From Pseudomonas sp. BN411 (GTDB taxonomy: Bacteria > Pseudomonadota > Gammaproteobacteria > Pseudomonadales > Pseudomonadaceae), in assembly GCF_029871235.1 (NCBI RefSeq), contig NZ_SSOM01000080.1, positions 186,152 to 250,151 on the forward strand: a stretch of DNA of 64,000 bases, read 5' to 3'. This document shows, in pieces, positions 1 to 8,466 of this stretch. The position numbers were made by a program, and so were the translations under genes. The first letter of the stretch is position 1, and every line of letters begins with the position of its first letter. The notes under the pieces are model-generated. The model was not told the DNA's origin, searched no databases, and was given only the letters and a program-made list of their open reading frames with translations.

Positions 1-650
1 AGCAGCGCGAGGATGGTCGCCATGAAGATGCCCCACACCGAAAGCGGCATGCGGAACAGCGTCATGCCGTGGGTGCGCGCCTGCAGCACGGTGGTCACGT
101 AGTTCAGGCCGCCCATGGTGGCGGCGACGATGAACACCGCCAGGGACACCAGCATCAGCACGATGCCCCACTCTGTGCCCGGCGTGCCCTGGGTGATGGA
201 CTGGGGTGGATAGAGGGTCCAGCCCGCGCCGGTAGGCCCGCCCGGCACGAAGAAACTGGCCAGCAGGATCAGCACCGAAACCAGGTAGAACCAGTAGCTG
301 AGCATGTTGACGTAGGGAAAGACCATGTCCCGCGCGCCCACCATCAGCGGGATCAGGTAATTGCCGAAACCGCCGAGGAACAGCGCCGTGAGCAGGTAGA
401 TCACCATGATCATCCCGTGCATGGTCATCGCTTGGTAGTAGGTGCTGGGGTCCATGAACTCCAGGCTGCCGGGGAATCCGATCTGCATGCGCATCAGGCC
501 GGACAGCACCAGCGCGATCAGACCGACAAAGATCGCGGTCAGCGAATACTGGATGGCGATGACCTTGTGGTCCTGGCTCCAGATGTAGCGGGTCAGGAAA
601 CTCTTGGGCTCGTGCAGGACATCGGCTTCGGCGTGCTCGACATGGGCCAT
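1..650 (-). CDS. coxA: cytochrome c oxidase subunit I (5' part, runs off the left edge)
   Basis: Translating the minus strand from the ATG at 648-650 gives an open frame to the window edge with the typical N-terminus of the haem-copper oxidase catalytic subunit. After a short cytoplasmic tail come hydrophobic helices (about residues 30-55 and 75-100 and onward). The motif TMHGMIM holds the first low-spin haem a ligand, His78. The Gly-rich stretch NYLIPLMVGARDM and the loop FFVPGGPTGAGWTLYPP are also classic. It would form the proton-pumping core of an aa3-type terminal oxidase in the inner membrane. It follows coxB by 35 bp on the same strand, so they form an operon. The C-terminal part, with CuB and haem a3 ligands, is outside the window. 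Confidence 0.95.
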   Translation of the reverse strand, partial: MAHVEHAEADVLHEPKSFLTRYIWSQDHKVIAIQYSLTAIFVGLIALVLSGLMRMQIGFPGSLEFMDPSTYYQAMTMHGMIMVIYLLTALFLGGFGNYLIPLMVGARDMVFPYVNMLSYWFYLVSVLILLASFFVPGGPTGAGWTLYPPQSITQGTPGTEWGIVLMLVSLAVFIVAATMGGLNYVTTVLQARTHGMTLFRMPLSVWGIFMATILAL

Positions 651-685
651 CGGACTACCTCCGTAAATTCGGAGTCCCTCTGGGT

Positions 686-2140
686 TTACGGCGCCTGTTC
701 CTGGTTCTTGGCGTCGGAATTCGCCCTGGACTTGATGAAGGCGATCAGTGCGGCCAGTTCCTGGTCGCTGGGGGTGAAGGCCGGCATCACCGGCGCGAAC
801 CCCTGGACGAGCTTGGCGGCGGGAGCCCGTACGGACTCCTGGAGGTAGGCGTCGTCCGCCTCGACCTGGCTGCCATCGGCCAGGGTCACGCGGTGTCCAT
901 ACAGGCCTTGCCAGCTGGGGCCCACGCCCTTGCTGCCGTCGAGGCTGTGGCAAGCCAGGCAACCGAGAGACTGGGCAAGTTGCTGGCCCTGCTCCACGGC
1001 ATCGCCACCCGCCCCGGAAACGCCCTGCGCGGGCTGCCCGGCTGCGCTCAGCGACTGGATGAAAGCGACCAGGGCGGCCAGCTCATCCTGGGTGAAAGTA
1101 TAGGGCACCATCACCGGCGGAAAGCCCTGCACAAGCCGGGCGCGGGGGTCGAGGATGGACTCCTTCAGGTAGGCGTCATCCACCTTCACGCTGCTGCCGT
1201 CCGCCATCTTTTCCTCGCGGCCGTAGAGGTCTTTCCAGCCCGGCCCGAGACTCTCGCTTCCATCCTGGCTGTGACAGGCACGACAGCCGTGGGTTTCCGC
1301 CAGTTGTCGGCCCTTCTCGGCCAGGCCGCCCTGGTCGGATTTACTGGCGCTGGCCAGGGTCTGGGCGAAGGTGGGCTGCGCAGCCAGCCACTGGTCGAAG
1401 GCCTGCACCGGCTCGACCCGCATCATCCCGCGCATGTTGAAGTGCCCGACTCCGCAGAACTCGGCGCAGAGAATCTCGTACTGGCCGACCACCGTCGGGG
1501 TAAACCAGAAGTGCGAAACCATGCCGGGGACCATGTCCATCTTTCCGCGTATCTGCGGGATGTAGAAGTTGTGCAGCACATCCTTCGAGCGCAGCAGCAC
1601 CTTCACCGGACGGTCCAGGGGCAGGCGTACCTCATTGCTGCGGATCAGCACATCGTCCTGGCCGAGCGGGTCGTCAGGGTCCAGCCCGAGGGGGTTGCCG
1701 GCGTCGACCCACTTCACGTCGGCACGGCCGAGCTGGCCGTCCTGGCCGGGAAAGCGGAAGGCCCACTGCCATTGCTGGGCGACCACCTCCAGTGGGTAGG
1801 CATCCTTGGGAACGTGGACGAAATCGCTGTACACCACCAGCCCCGGCGCCAGCATGCCGATGATGCCGATCGAGGTGGCGACGATCAGCCACAACTCCAG
1901 CTTGCGGCTCTCCGGCTCGTAGCGGGCACGCCGGCCTTCGCGGTGTCGGAAACGGATGATCGCCACCACCATGAAGCCGACGATGGCAACGAAGAACACG
2001 CCGCAGATGACCAGGGTGATGAATAGCGTGGTGTCGATGGAGCCCCAATTGGACGCGGCCGGGGTCAGGTGCCAGGGCGCCAGGAGATGAAAGAGGATGG
2101 AAACGACAACGATGAGAGCCAAGATGATTGCAATCGCCAT
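686..2140 (-). CDS. coxB: cytochrome c oxidase subunit II with two fused cytochrome c domains
   Basis: This 484-residue protein takes electrons from soluble cytochrome c and passes them through CuA to subunit I. Hydrophobic segments near residues 1-20, 38-63 and 84-106 anchor it. The CuA site is visible as CAEFCGVGHFNM (about Cys224, Cys228, His232, Met235), with the upstream ligand His in DVLHNFYIP. The protein then continues into two consecutive cytochrome c domains with haem motifs CRACH (about 285-289) and CLACH (about 393-397), each followed by a PVM or PVMP methionine region. A caa3-type subunit II normally carries one such domain. The two copies are clearly alike, which indicates tandem duplication. 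Assignment is secure; whether both haems are needed is unknown. Confidence 0.95.
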   Translation of the reverse strand: MAIAIILALIVVVSILFHLLAPWHLTPAASNWGSIDTTLFITLVICGVFFVAIVGFMVVAIIRFRHREGRRARYEPESRKLELWLIVATSIGIIGMLAPGLVVYSDFVHVPKDAYPLEVVAQQWQWAFRFPGQDGQLGRADVKWVDAGNPLGLDPDDPLGQDDVLIRSNEVRLPLDRPVKVLLRSKDVLHNFYIPQIRGKMDMVPGMVSHFWFTPTVVGQYEILCAEFCGVGHFNMRGMMRVEPVQAFDQWLAAQPTFAQTLASASKSDQGGLAEKGRQLAETHGCRACHSQDGSESLGPGWKDLYGREEKMADGSSVKVDDAYLKESILDPRARLVQGFPPVMVPYTFTQDELAALVAFIQSLSAAGQPAQGVSGAGGDAVEQGQQLAQSLGCLACHSLDGSKGVGPSWQGLYGHRVTLADGSQVEADDAYLQESVRAPAAKLVQGFAPVMPAFTPSDQELAALIAFIKSRANSDAKNQEQAP

Positions 2141-2353
2141 GTTCCCGTCGCCTCGTTCCTGATGCTCGTGCGCGGGTGGGGCGTGCGACGGTCATCGGCA
2201 GTGCATGTGCTTCACATTCCGGCCTCCGGTCGTGCCGGAAGTTCGGTGCCTGTCCCCCAAATGGCAAAGTTGGTGGCAAGTATAGTCGCTGGCGCAGACC
2301 TGCCTGCCCTTCCAAACCTATTTCTGGTCGAGCACTGGGTTACACTCCGGCGC

Positions 2354-2393
2354 TGATAGATGAACGCAATAAGCTCATTTCCTTCATCTATCA
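2354..2393. promoter_or_regulatory. 11-bp perfect inverted repeat upstream of the TetR gene
   Basis: TGATAGATGAA at 2354-2364 is matched by TTCATCTATCA at 2383-2393 with an 18-bp spacer. It lies about 40 bp before the proposed TetR start, within the coxB/tetR divergent region, as expected for an autoregulatory operator. No other strong signal was seen in 2141-2432. Confidence 0.5.
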
Positions 2394-2432
2394 AAAGACC
2401 GTTCATACCTTTTTCAGAAAAGAGGCTTGCTC

Positions 2433-3026
2433 GTGGAGAACGATCGTTCTACCATCTCTCACATGGACAGCAAATCAACTTCCGATGTCAGAGAAAGACT
2501 TCTCGAAACCACCGAAGACCTGATCTACAGGAATGGTATCCACGCCACTGGCATGGATCTCCTGGTCAAGACTTCAGGTGTTTCGAGGAAGAGTATCTAT
2601 AAATACTTCGGAACCAAGGACGAACTGGTAGCAGAGGTATTGAGAAAGCGCGACGAGCGCTGGATGGACTGGTTCAGGACCGAAGTCGAAAGGGCCGAAA
2701 CGCCCGAGGCACGACTGCTGGAGATCTTCAGCGTGCTCAAGGGCTGGTTCGAGTCGAGCGGCTTCCGGGGCTGCGCCTTCATCAATACCGCAGGTGAGAC
2801 GGGTGATCCGCAGGACCCTGTCCGCCTGGTTGCCAAAGAGCACAAAGAGAAGTTGCTCGGTTTCGTACAGGAGATTTGCCAGCAATATGGCGCCGCCGAT
2901 CCGGATGCCCTGGCCAGGCAGTTACTGGTCCTGATCGACGGAGCCATTACCGTTGCCCATGTTCTCGGTGATTTCACTTCCGCAGATAGTGCGAAGGAAG
3001 TAGCGCGCACTCTTCTGGTGAAGTAA
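2433..3026 (+). CDS. TetR/AcrR family transcriptional regulator
   Basis: About 197 residues with an N-terminal TetR helix-turn-helix: [18 protein letters not shown], then [20 protein letters not shown], followed by the usual KDELVAEVL helix. The C-terminal half is an all-helical ligand domain. I chose the GTG at 2433 because AGAGG lies 7 bp before it; an in-frame ATG at 2463 would give a protein 10 residues shorter and an in-frame TTG lies at 2427. The DUF1348 gene starts 59 bp downstream on the same strand, so the regulator probably controls itself and that gene through the inverted repeat at 2354-2393. The ligand cannot be predicted. Confidence 0.88.
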   Translation: MENDRSTISHMDSKSTSDVRERLLETTEDLIYRNGIHATGMDLLVKTSGVSRKSIYKYFGTKDELVAEVLRKRDERWMDWFRTEVERAETPEARLLEIFSVLKGWFESSGFRGCAFINTAGETGDPQDPVRLVAKEHKEKLLGFVQEICQQYGAADPDALARQLLVLIDGAITVAHVLGDFTSADSAKEVARTLLVK

Positions 3027-3085
3027 GAAAGTTATCGAGCGGGCAACTTCAAACTTTGAACCTCTATCTGTATTGGAGACTATCC

Positions 3086-3565
3086 ATGTCCTCTAACGCT
3101 GAAGTTCGTCCGCCGCTTCCACCTTTCACCCGTGATTCGGCCATCCTGAAAGTGCGCCTGGCCGAGGATGGCTGGAACAGCCGCGATCCGGAGAAGGTCT
3201 CGCTCGCCTATACCCTGGACACCAAGTGGCGCAACCGCGCGGAGTTCGCCTTCAACCGCGCCGAAGCCAAGGCCTTCCTCACCCGCAAGTGGGCCAAGGA
3301 ACACGAGTACCGGCTGATCAAGGAACTCTGGGCCCACTCCGACACCCGCATCGCCGTGCGTTATGCCTATGAATGGCATGACGACTCGGGCAACTGGTTC
3401 CGCTCCTACGGCAACGAGAACTGGGAGTTCGACGAGAACGGCCTGATGTTCAACCGCTACGCCTGCATCAACGACCTGCCCATCAAGGAATCCGAGCGCA
3501 AGTTCCGCTGGCCCCTGGGCCGTCGCCCTGACGATCACCCGGGGCTGTCCGAACTGGGTCTCTGA
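3086..3565 (+). CDS. DUF1348 / NTF2-like (SnoaL fold) family protein
   Basis: A 159-residue protein of the DUF1348 family, small alpha+beta-barrel (NTF2-like) proteins of unknown biochemical role. Characteristic stretches are [26 protein letters not shown], and the aromatic-rich [19 protein letters not shown] and [12 protein letters not shown]. The ATG at 3086 is preceded by TTGGAGAC at a proper distance; an upstream in-frame codon at 3056 adds residues unlike the family and was not used. It follows a TetR gene and is followed by a terminator, so the two form a small unit. Family members are often induced by electrophile or solvent stress, but nothing in the sequence proves this here. Confidence 0.85.
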   Translation: MSSNAEVRPPLPPFTRDSAILKVRLAEDGWNSRDPEKVSLAYTLDTKWRNRAEFAFNRAEAKAFLTRKWAKEHEYRLIKELWAHSDTRIAVRYAYEWHDDSGNWFRSYGNENWEFDENGLMFNRYACINDLPIKESERKFRWPLGRRPDDHPGLSELGL

Positions 3566-3581
3566 CCTCCCCGCTAGCGGA

Positions 3582-3610
3582 CGCGGCGCCCAACAGGTGC
3601 CGCGTTTCTT
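3582..3610 (+). terminator. rho-independent terminator after the DUF1348 gene
   Basis: CGCGGCGCC (3582-3590), a 5-nt loop, and GGTGCCGCG (3596-3604) form a 9-bp stem with one G-T pair, followed by TTTCTT. Confidence 0.75.
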
Positions 3611-3762
3611 CATCGATGCCGTCTATGCCTGCTGCACAGAATCCCTCACTCCACGCACGCGCCGATAAACAGCATCGATGACCCGGTCATCCATAGCGAT
3701 TGGACGTAACGCCCGCCGCAGCCTTAGCTTTCGCTTCACGAATCGCCTGGCGTCCCTATCCG

Positions 3763-4662
3763 ATGATCGTCCGTCCCAAACCCAACCTGCTGATAATCCT
3801 CACCGCGCTGAAGGGCTCCATCGCACGGCACATTGCCCTGCGCACATTGCTGATCACCCTGCTCTCCTGCCTCATCGTGGTCGTCGAGCGCCTGCATCCA
3901 GGCTGGTTCACCAGGATCAACGCCATGCCCTTCACCCTGCTCGGGCTGGCGTTGTCGATCTTCCTCAGCTTTCGCAACAACGCGTGCTACGACCGTTGGT
4001 GGGAGGGCCGAAAAGCCTGGGGACAGATCATCATCGAAGTCCGTTCCTTCATCCGCCAGAGCGTGGCCATCAACGATGCGCACGCGCGCGAAGCACTGCT
4101 GCGCGAACTGTGTGGATTCGCCCACGCGCTCAATGCCCGACTTCGCGGCGAAGATGAACTGGCTGCCGCACTACCGTGGCTGAGCGACACGCCTGACGCC
4201 TATGGGATCAACACCAGTGACGGCCTGCTGCGGCGGATCGGCGGCCAATGCGCTCAACTGGCCAGCCAGGGACAGATCAACGAGTGGCGCTACACCTTGC
4301 TCGAAACGCGCCTGTCCGGCCTCAGCTGCGCCCAGGCCACCTGCGAGCGGATCAAGAACACGCCGCTCCCCTTCCCCTATACGCTGCTGCTCCACCGCAC
4401 CAGCTACATCTTCTGCCTGCTGCTGCCCTTCGCCATGGCCGGGACCCTTGGCTGGCTGACGCCGATCATCACCATCATCGTCGCCTACACCTTCTTCGGC
4501 CTGGATGCCATCGGCGATCAGCTTGAAGACCCGTTCGGACGCGATGAGAACGACCTGGCCACAGACTCGATGGTGCGCACCCTGGAGCGGGAAATCCTCG
4601 ATGCGCTCGGTCAGCGTGACCTGCCGCCGCCGCTGGAACCGGTGGACCATGTCCTCACCTGA
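3763..4662 (+). CDS. bestrophin-like (UPF0187/YneE) membrane channel family protein
   Basis: About 299 residues. MIVRPKPNLLIILTALKGS is followed by a hydrophobic helix (about 28-45), a second (about 55-70), then SFRNNACYDRWWEGRKAWG, the signature of bacterial bestrophin homologues. Two more hydrophobic helices near residues 205-245 precede the acidic DAIGDQLEDPFGRDENDL motif, also diagnostic. Family members form pentameric ion channels in the inner membrane. I chose the ATG at 3763, which gives the usual family length; the frame is open further upstream (to 3700) but that extension is not typical. It converges on the next gene with only 6 bp between the stops. Confidence 0.88.
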   Translation: MIVRPKPNLLIILTALKGSIARHIALRTLLITLLSCLIVVVERLHPGWFTRINAMPFTLLGLALSIFLSFRNNACYDRWWEGRKAWGQIIIEVRSFIRQSVAINDAHAREALLRELCGFAHALNARLRGEDELAAALPWLSDTPDAYGINTSDGLLRRIGGQCAQLASQGQINEWRYTLLETRLSGLSCAQATCERIKNTPLPFPYTLLLHRTSYIFCLLLPFAMAGTLGWLTPIITIIVAYTFFGLDAIGDQLEDPFGRDENDLATDSMVRTLEREILDALGQRDLPPPLEPVDHVLT

Positions 4663-4668
4663 TGCTGC

Positions 4669-5562
4669 TCAGGGCGCCACGTAGGGCTCGATGAACCAGC
4701 AGCCCAGCAGCTCATCCAGGCGCTTGCCGTCGCTCAGGCGGCGAAACAGTCCAGGCGTCATCCAGGGTGCATGTCCATCCACATTGGGCGCCCCGCGTCC
4801 GTCCTTGAGATCCTGGATCAACAGCGTGCGGGTCTCGAATGAGATCCGCGTGAGTCCGCTGCTGTTGCCCACGCCTGCGTGAGCGTGGGCACCGGAGAAC
4901 GCGATCAGCTCACCGGGCTCGATCAGCACCGGCACGCCCTGCTCCTCCGGTTCCGCCAGCAGATGCGGAATGGCCTCATCGGCATCGACCGAGTTGCGCC
5001 CGTCGCGATGGGAGCGCTGCAGGATCGCCTGCATGTCGAAACCCGCGCTGGTGTTCGGCAATGGTTTGCGCCACAGGCCGGGATAGATCGCGAAGGTGCG
5101 CTCCTCCGTGATCGGGTAGATGGGCGCCCACCAGTTGGTCTGGCTGTAGAGATTGGAACCCCAGGTGTCCCGGTGGAAGGCAATGGTGGCGGTGGTCCGC
5201 GCTCGGGGCACCGGCTGACCGGGCTCCTGGTGAGGCTGGAAGCGCAGATGCAAGCGGTCGCAGGCCAATCGATCCGGGTCGAAGCCCATGCCTGCCAGCA
5301 ACTCACACCACAGCCGGCGCACCTCGGGCGACGTCGCGAACTCCCGCTGGCATCGTTCGAACCAACGCGCCTGCTCGGCGTGTGACAGGTGCAGATGAAT
5401 CTCCTCCGGACGGAACGGCTGCAACCGGGCCTCCAGCAGCTCCTGGCTGAAAGCCACCAGCGCTGCCATGGCCGGCAAGCGTTCGAAGCGCAGGATCTCC
5501 CCGGCGTAGATGCGTGACTGAAAAACGTGGGGTTCCAAGGGGGTGGCGAGTGTGCTGTACAT
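4669..5562 (-). CDS. putative Fe(II)/2-oxoglutarate dioxygenase-like (PhyH-type) protein
   Basis: A 297-residue protein I do not recognise by name. It contains IAFHRDTWGSN, an H-x-D pair of the kind that binds iron, then HAHAGVGNSSGLTRISFETR about 100 residues later, which offers the distal His and an Arg suited to bind 2-oxoglutarate. This spacing fits the double-stranded beta-helix of the phytanoyl-CoA dioxygenase group. A Trp-rich stretch (TNWWAPIYPI) lies between. No signal peptide is seen. It stands alone, convergent with the bestrophin gene and divergent from a hydrolase gene, so context does not reveal a substrate. Confidence 0.6.
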   Translation of the reverse strand: MYSTLATPLEPHVFQSRIYAGEILRFERLPAMAALVAFSQELLEARLQPFRPEEIHLHLSHAEQARWFERCQREFATSPEVRRLWCELLAGMGFDPDRLACDRLHLRFQPHQEPGQPVPRARTTATIAFHRDTWGSNLYSQTNWWAPIYPITEERTFAIYPGLWRKPLPNTSAGFDMQAILQRSHRDGRNSVDADEAIPHLLAEPEEQGVPVLIEPGELIAFSGAHAHAGVGNSSGLTRISFETRTLLIQDLKDGRGAPNVDGHAPWMTPGLFRRLSDGKRLDELLGCWFIEPYVAP

Positions 5563-5750
5563 AGGACTCCATCCTGGGTCGGCGGAGTCTGGACTCTAGA
5601 AGCAGGTCGCGGACGAAAACAGCGGCAGAGTCGGGGGCGAAATACGGATCAGAACAACGCCACCGACGGCTGGTCGCCAGCAAGCCGGCAACAGCTTCCC
5701 ATCCGACTAGGCTTGGCGATTGCCCAACCCATTTTTCGAGGACGCCTGCC

Positions 5751-6440
5751 ATGCCTGCCAAGCCCAATATCCTGCTGGTCCACGGCGCCTGGGGCGATGC
5801 CTCGCACTGGCGCTACCTGATACCCCTGCTGCTCGACGCCGGATACCCGGTCCGCGCGGTGCAGAACCCGCTCACCTCCCTGGCCGACGACGTGGCGCGC
5901 ACCCGCAAGCTGGCCGAATCCCTCGGCGGACCGACGTTGTTGGTGGGCCATTCCTATGGCGGTGCGGTGATCTCGGGAGCCGGACACGCGGCCAATGTGG
6001 TCGGTCTGGTATTCGTGGCCGCCTTCGCGCCGGATGAAGGTGACAGCCTGGGCGGAATCTTCGCCCGAGCCGAACCGCCGCAAGGCGCCGGCGGCATCCG
6101 CCCTGATCCGGAAGGCTTCCTCTGGTTGGCGGGCGATAGCTTCCACGCCAACTTCTGCGCAGACCTGCCCGAGCGGGACGCCCAAGTCATGGCGGTCACC
6201 CAGAAACCCATTGCCGCGCGCTGCTTCGAAGACAAGGCCGGAGCGCCGGCCTGGCGCGGCAAACCCAGCTGGTATCAGGTGTCCTCAGGCGACCACATGA
6301 TCCCGCCTGCTACCCAGGCCTGGATGGCCGAACGCATCCAGGCGAGGAAAACCATCACCCTGGATGCCAGCCACGCATCGCTGGCATCGCGGCCCGGGGA
6401 GATATTCGCGTTGATCGAAGAAGCGGCGAAATCGCTGTAG
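5751..6440 (+). CDS. alpha/beta hydrolase (EstC-like esterase family)
   Basis: A 229-residue alpha/beta hydrolase without signal peptide. ILLVHGAWGDASHW supplies the oxyanion-hole HG, GHSYGG (about residue 66-71) holds the nucleophilic serine, and DASHASLASRP near the C-terminus holds the catalytic histidine. This compact architecture matches small cytosolic hydrolases related to salicylate esterase and EstC. The ATG at 5751 is the only sensible start. The gene is divergent from the 2OG-oxygenase-like gene (188-bp gap) and converges on the class 3 lipase gene with a 7-bp gap. Confidence 0.85.
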   Translation: MPAKPNILLVHGAWGDASHWRYLIPLLLDAGYPVRAVQNPLTSLADDVARTRKLAESLGGPTLLVGHSYGGAVISGAGHAANVVGLVFVAAFAPDEGDSLGGIFARAEPPQGAGGIRPDPEGFLWLAGDSFHANFCADLPERDAQVMAVTQKPIAARCFEDKAGAPAWRGKPSWYQVSSGDHMIPPATQAWMAERIQARKTITLDASHASLASRPGEIFALIEEAAKSL

Positions 6441-6447
6441 CCGCGCT

Positions 6448-7248
6448 TCACCCATTCATCGGCGCATCGGGATTGTTGATCGCATAGAGGTAACAGTCCG
6501 CCATGCTGTGGTCACCCGCAAAGCTGGAGTAGCTGGCTGTGAAGGTCACGGCCAGCCCCAGGTGCTGGTAGACCCAGGAATCGGTCACGCCCGGCGGGAC
6601 TTCGGGCACCAGGTCGCTGTCGTTGACCACCCGGTAGGTGGGGATGTTCACGCCGTTGTAGTAGGCGGCGAAGCTGGGGTCGACCACTCGCGGGCTGGCG
6701 AAGTTGTAGTGCTGCAGCGGCTGGTCCGGCCACTGGGTGTGCAGGTCGAGCACCGCCAGGCTGGACAGCGCGCTGCCCAGGCTGTGGCCGCAGACCCAAA
6801 GATTGCCGCCGGGCTGAAGGCCATCCAGCGCTTGCAGGGCCTGATCGCGCAGGGAGGTGTAGAGCTTCAGGAACCCCGCGTGCACCTGGCCGACGCCCGG
6901 CTGCCACGGATAGGCAGCCTGCTTGGCGTCCAGGTCATCCACCCAATCCTGGGCCGATTCGGTGCCACGAAATACCAGGTAGACCGCTCCCGTGGGATCG
7001 CTGGCAGCAAAGCCGAAAGGCTCGGACTCGTTGATGTATTTCAGCTCGCTGAGAATGCTCCAGACCGGCGCGGAGAAACTCCACCCGCTCATGCTCGGCG
7101 CCTGCCAGTTGAAGTCCGAAGGTTTGCGCGGTTTGTCCTGTTGCAGCCATTGCTCGTACTGGTCGTAGGCCGCCTCCACCAGGTCGGCGCATTGCAGGGC
7201 CTGGGAAAGGGAAAACGCAGAGGGGAAGTACATCGGAAGACTGGGCAT
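6448..7248 (-). CDS. lipase class 3 family protein
   Basis: About 266 residues. VYLVFRGTESAQDWVDDL begins the class 3 lipase domain; WVCGHSLGSALSSL (about residue 155) holds the nucleophilic serine; DSDLVPEVPP holds the probable catalytic Asp and GDHSMADCY the His. I placed the start at 7248, where an AAGGAGGCC ribosome site stands just upstream; the frame is open for 25 more codons but lacks support. No signal peptide is evident, so an intracellular lipase or esterase is likely. The neighbouring LysR gene is transcribed divergently and may regulate it, but that is inference. Confidence 0.85.
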   Translation of the reverse strand: MPSLPMYFPSAFSLSQALQCADLVEAAYDQYEQWLQQDKPRKPSDFNWQAPSMSGWSFSAPVWSILSELKYINESEPFGFAASDPTGAVYLVFRGTESAQDWVDDLDAKQAAYPWQPGVGQVHAGFLKLYTSLRDQALQALDGLQPGGNLWVCGHSLGSALSSLAVLDLHTQWPDQPLQHYNFASPRVVDPSFAAYYNGVNIPTYRVVNDSDLVPEVPPGVTDSWVYQHLGLAVTFTASYSSFAGDHSMADCYLYAINNPDAPMNG

Positions 7249-7375
7249 GATGGCCTCCTTGCCTGTGGGAATGGCTACCCACTCTAGTCGATGCCCGGCT
7301 GACGTAAAGCCGCGCCCTGGCACAGGGTGACCACCGGCAACGCCTTTACTCCTGTGCAGCCATCACTAGAATCGC

Positions 7376-7398
7376 CTGAATCCTAGAGCAGGATTCAG
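7376..7398. promoter_or_regulatory. 9-bp perfect inverted repeat at the LysR start (probable operator)
   Basis: CTGAATCCT (7376-7384), 5 bp, AGGATTCAG (7390-7398), ending 2 bp before the LysR ATG. It contains a T-N11-A LysR-box geometry and its right arm also holds the AGGA ribosome site, so binding could block the lysR start. Confidence 0.5.
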
Positions 7399-7400
7399 TA

Positions 7401-8297
7401 ATGAAGCCCGTATCCGCCGCCGACCTGAACGTCTTCCTCAGCATCGCCGCCCACCTCAGCTTCAGCCGCGCGGCTGTCGAACTCGGGCTTTCCCCTTCAG
7501 CCCTCAGCCACGCCCTGCGCGCCCTGGAAGAGCGACTCGGGGTGCGCCTGTTCAACCGCACCACCCGCAGCGTCGCCCTCACCGAGGCCGGCGAACGCCT
7601 GTACGCCCGCATCAAACCGGCCTTCCGCGATATCGACGACGCCCTGGAGGACCTCAACCAGTTCCGCGACACGCCGTCCGGTACCCTGCGCATCAGTGCC
7701 GGCCGCGCTGCTGCGCAACTGGTACTGCTGCCGCTGGCGAGTCGTTTTCTGGCGGCGTACCCGGATGTGACCCTGGAAGTCTCCGCCGATGATGCGCTGG
7801 TGGATGTGGTCTCCGCCGGCTACGACGCGGGCGTGCGCTTCGGCGAGCGGCTGGAGGCCGATATGGTGTCCCTGCCCATCGGGCCCTACATGCGTTCGGT
7901 GGTGGTGGCGTCACCGGACTTCTTCGAACACCATCCCGTGCCACGCAAACCCGAGGACCTCCACGGTCTGCCCTGCATCCGCCATCGATTTCCCAGCGGC
8001 AACTTCTACCGCTGGGAATTCGAGCGCGGCGCCATGCAACTGGAGATCGAAGTGGACGGCCCCCTCACCCTCGGCGACGTCGGTCTGATGGTCGGCCCGG
8101 CGTTGCAAGGCGTTGGGCTGGCTTACGTGTTCGAAGAGATGGTGGCCGAGTACATCGCTGAAGGACGTCTCGTGCAGGTACTGGAAGACTGGTGCCCCTA
8201 CTACTCCGGCCTGCACCTCTATTACCCCAGCCGGCGCCAGGTACCGGCGGTGCTCAAGGCCTTCATCGAGTTCGCGCGGGCGGCGCGGCAATCCTGA
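7401..8297 (+). CDS. LysR family transcriptional regulator
   Basis: A 298-residue LysR protein. The winged helix-turn-helix spans about residues 8-65 (DLNVFLSIAAHLSFSRAAVELGLSPSALSHALRALEERLGVRLFNRTTRSV), and the effector domain follows from about residue 90. Its beginning, SAADLNVF, and the conserved GVRFGERLEADMV resemble the CrgA/AaeR-type branch. It is divergent from the lipase gene and carries a perfect palindrome directly at its start codon. It is separate from the GcvA-type LysR at 13270. The target is unknown. Confidence 0.9.
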   Translation: MKPVSAADLNVFLSIAAHLSFSRAAVELGLSPSALSHALRALEERLGVRLFNRTTRSVALTEAGERLYARIKPAFRDIDDALEDLNQFRDTPSGTLRISAGRAAAQLVLLPLASRFLAAYPDVTLEVSADDALVDVVSAGYDAGVRFGERLEADMVSLPIGPYMRSVVVASPDFFEHHPVPRKPEDLHGLPCIRHRFPSGNFYRWEFERGAMQLEIEVDGPLTLGDVGLMVGPALQGVGLAYVFEEMVAEYIAEGRLVQVLEDWCPYYSGLHLYYPSRRQVPAVLKAFIEFARAARQS

Positions 8298-8312
8298 TGG
8301 TGCGAAACAGAG

Positions 8313-8340
8313 AGGCCGAGCCCGGAGGCTCGGCCTTCTG
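8313..8340 (+). terminator. hairpin terminator after lysR
   Basis: A perfect 10-bp stem AGGCCGAGCC / GGCTCGGCCT (8313-8322, 8327-8336) with a 4-nt loop, 15 bp after the stop codon. The T tract is short. Confidence 0.65.
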
Positions 8341-8359
8341 CAAATCGATCGATCAGTCC

Positions 8360-8444
8360 GTAGGGTGGAAATCGCTTTTCATTTCCACCATTCGATCCCA
8401 CCCCAGCCACCGATGGTGGACCGGTGAAACGTGGTCCACCCTAC
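8360..8444. repeat. GTAGGGTGG-flanked intergenic repeat
   Basis: Begins GTAGGGTGGAAATCG and ends CCACCCTAC in inverted orientation, with a second internal GGTGGACC/GGTCCACC pair. Related elements occur at 11718-11799 and 32347-32433. Probably a REP-like hairpin family. Confidence 0.6.
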
Positions 8445-8466
8445 ACGGCTACATGACATCCGCCGA

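Noticed and set aside
2069-2523. Small plus-strand frames between coxB and tetR
   Set aside because: They overlap the coxB start or the TetR operator and show no domain.
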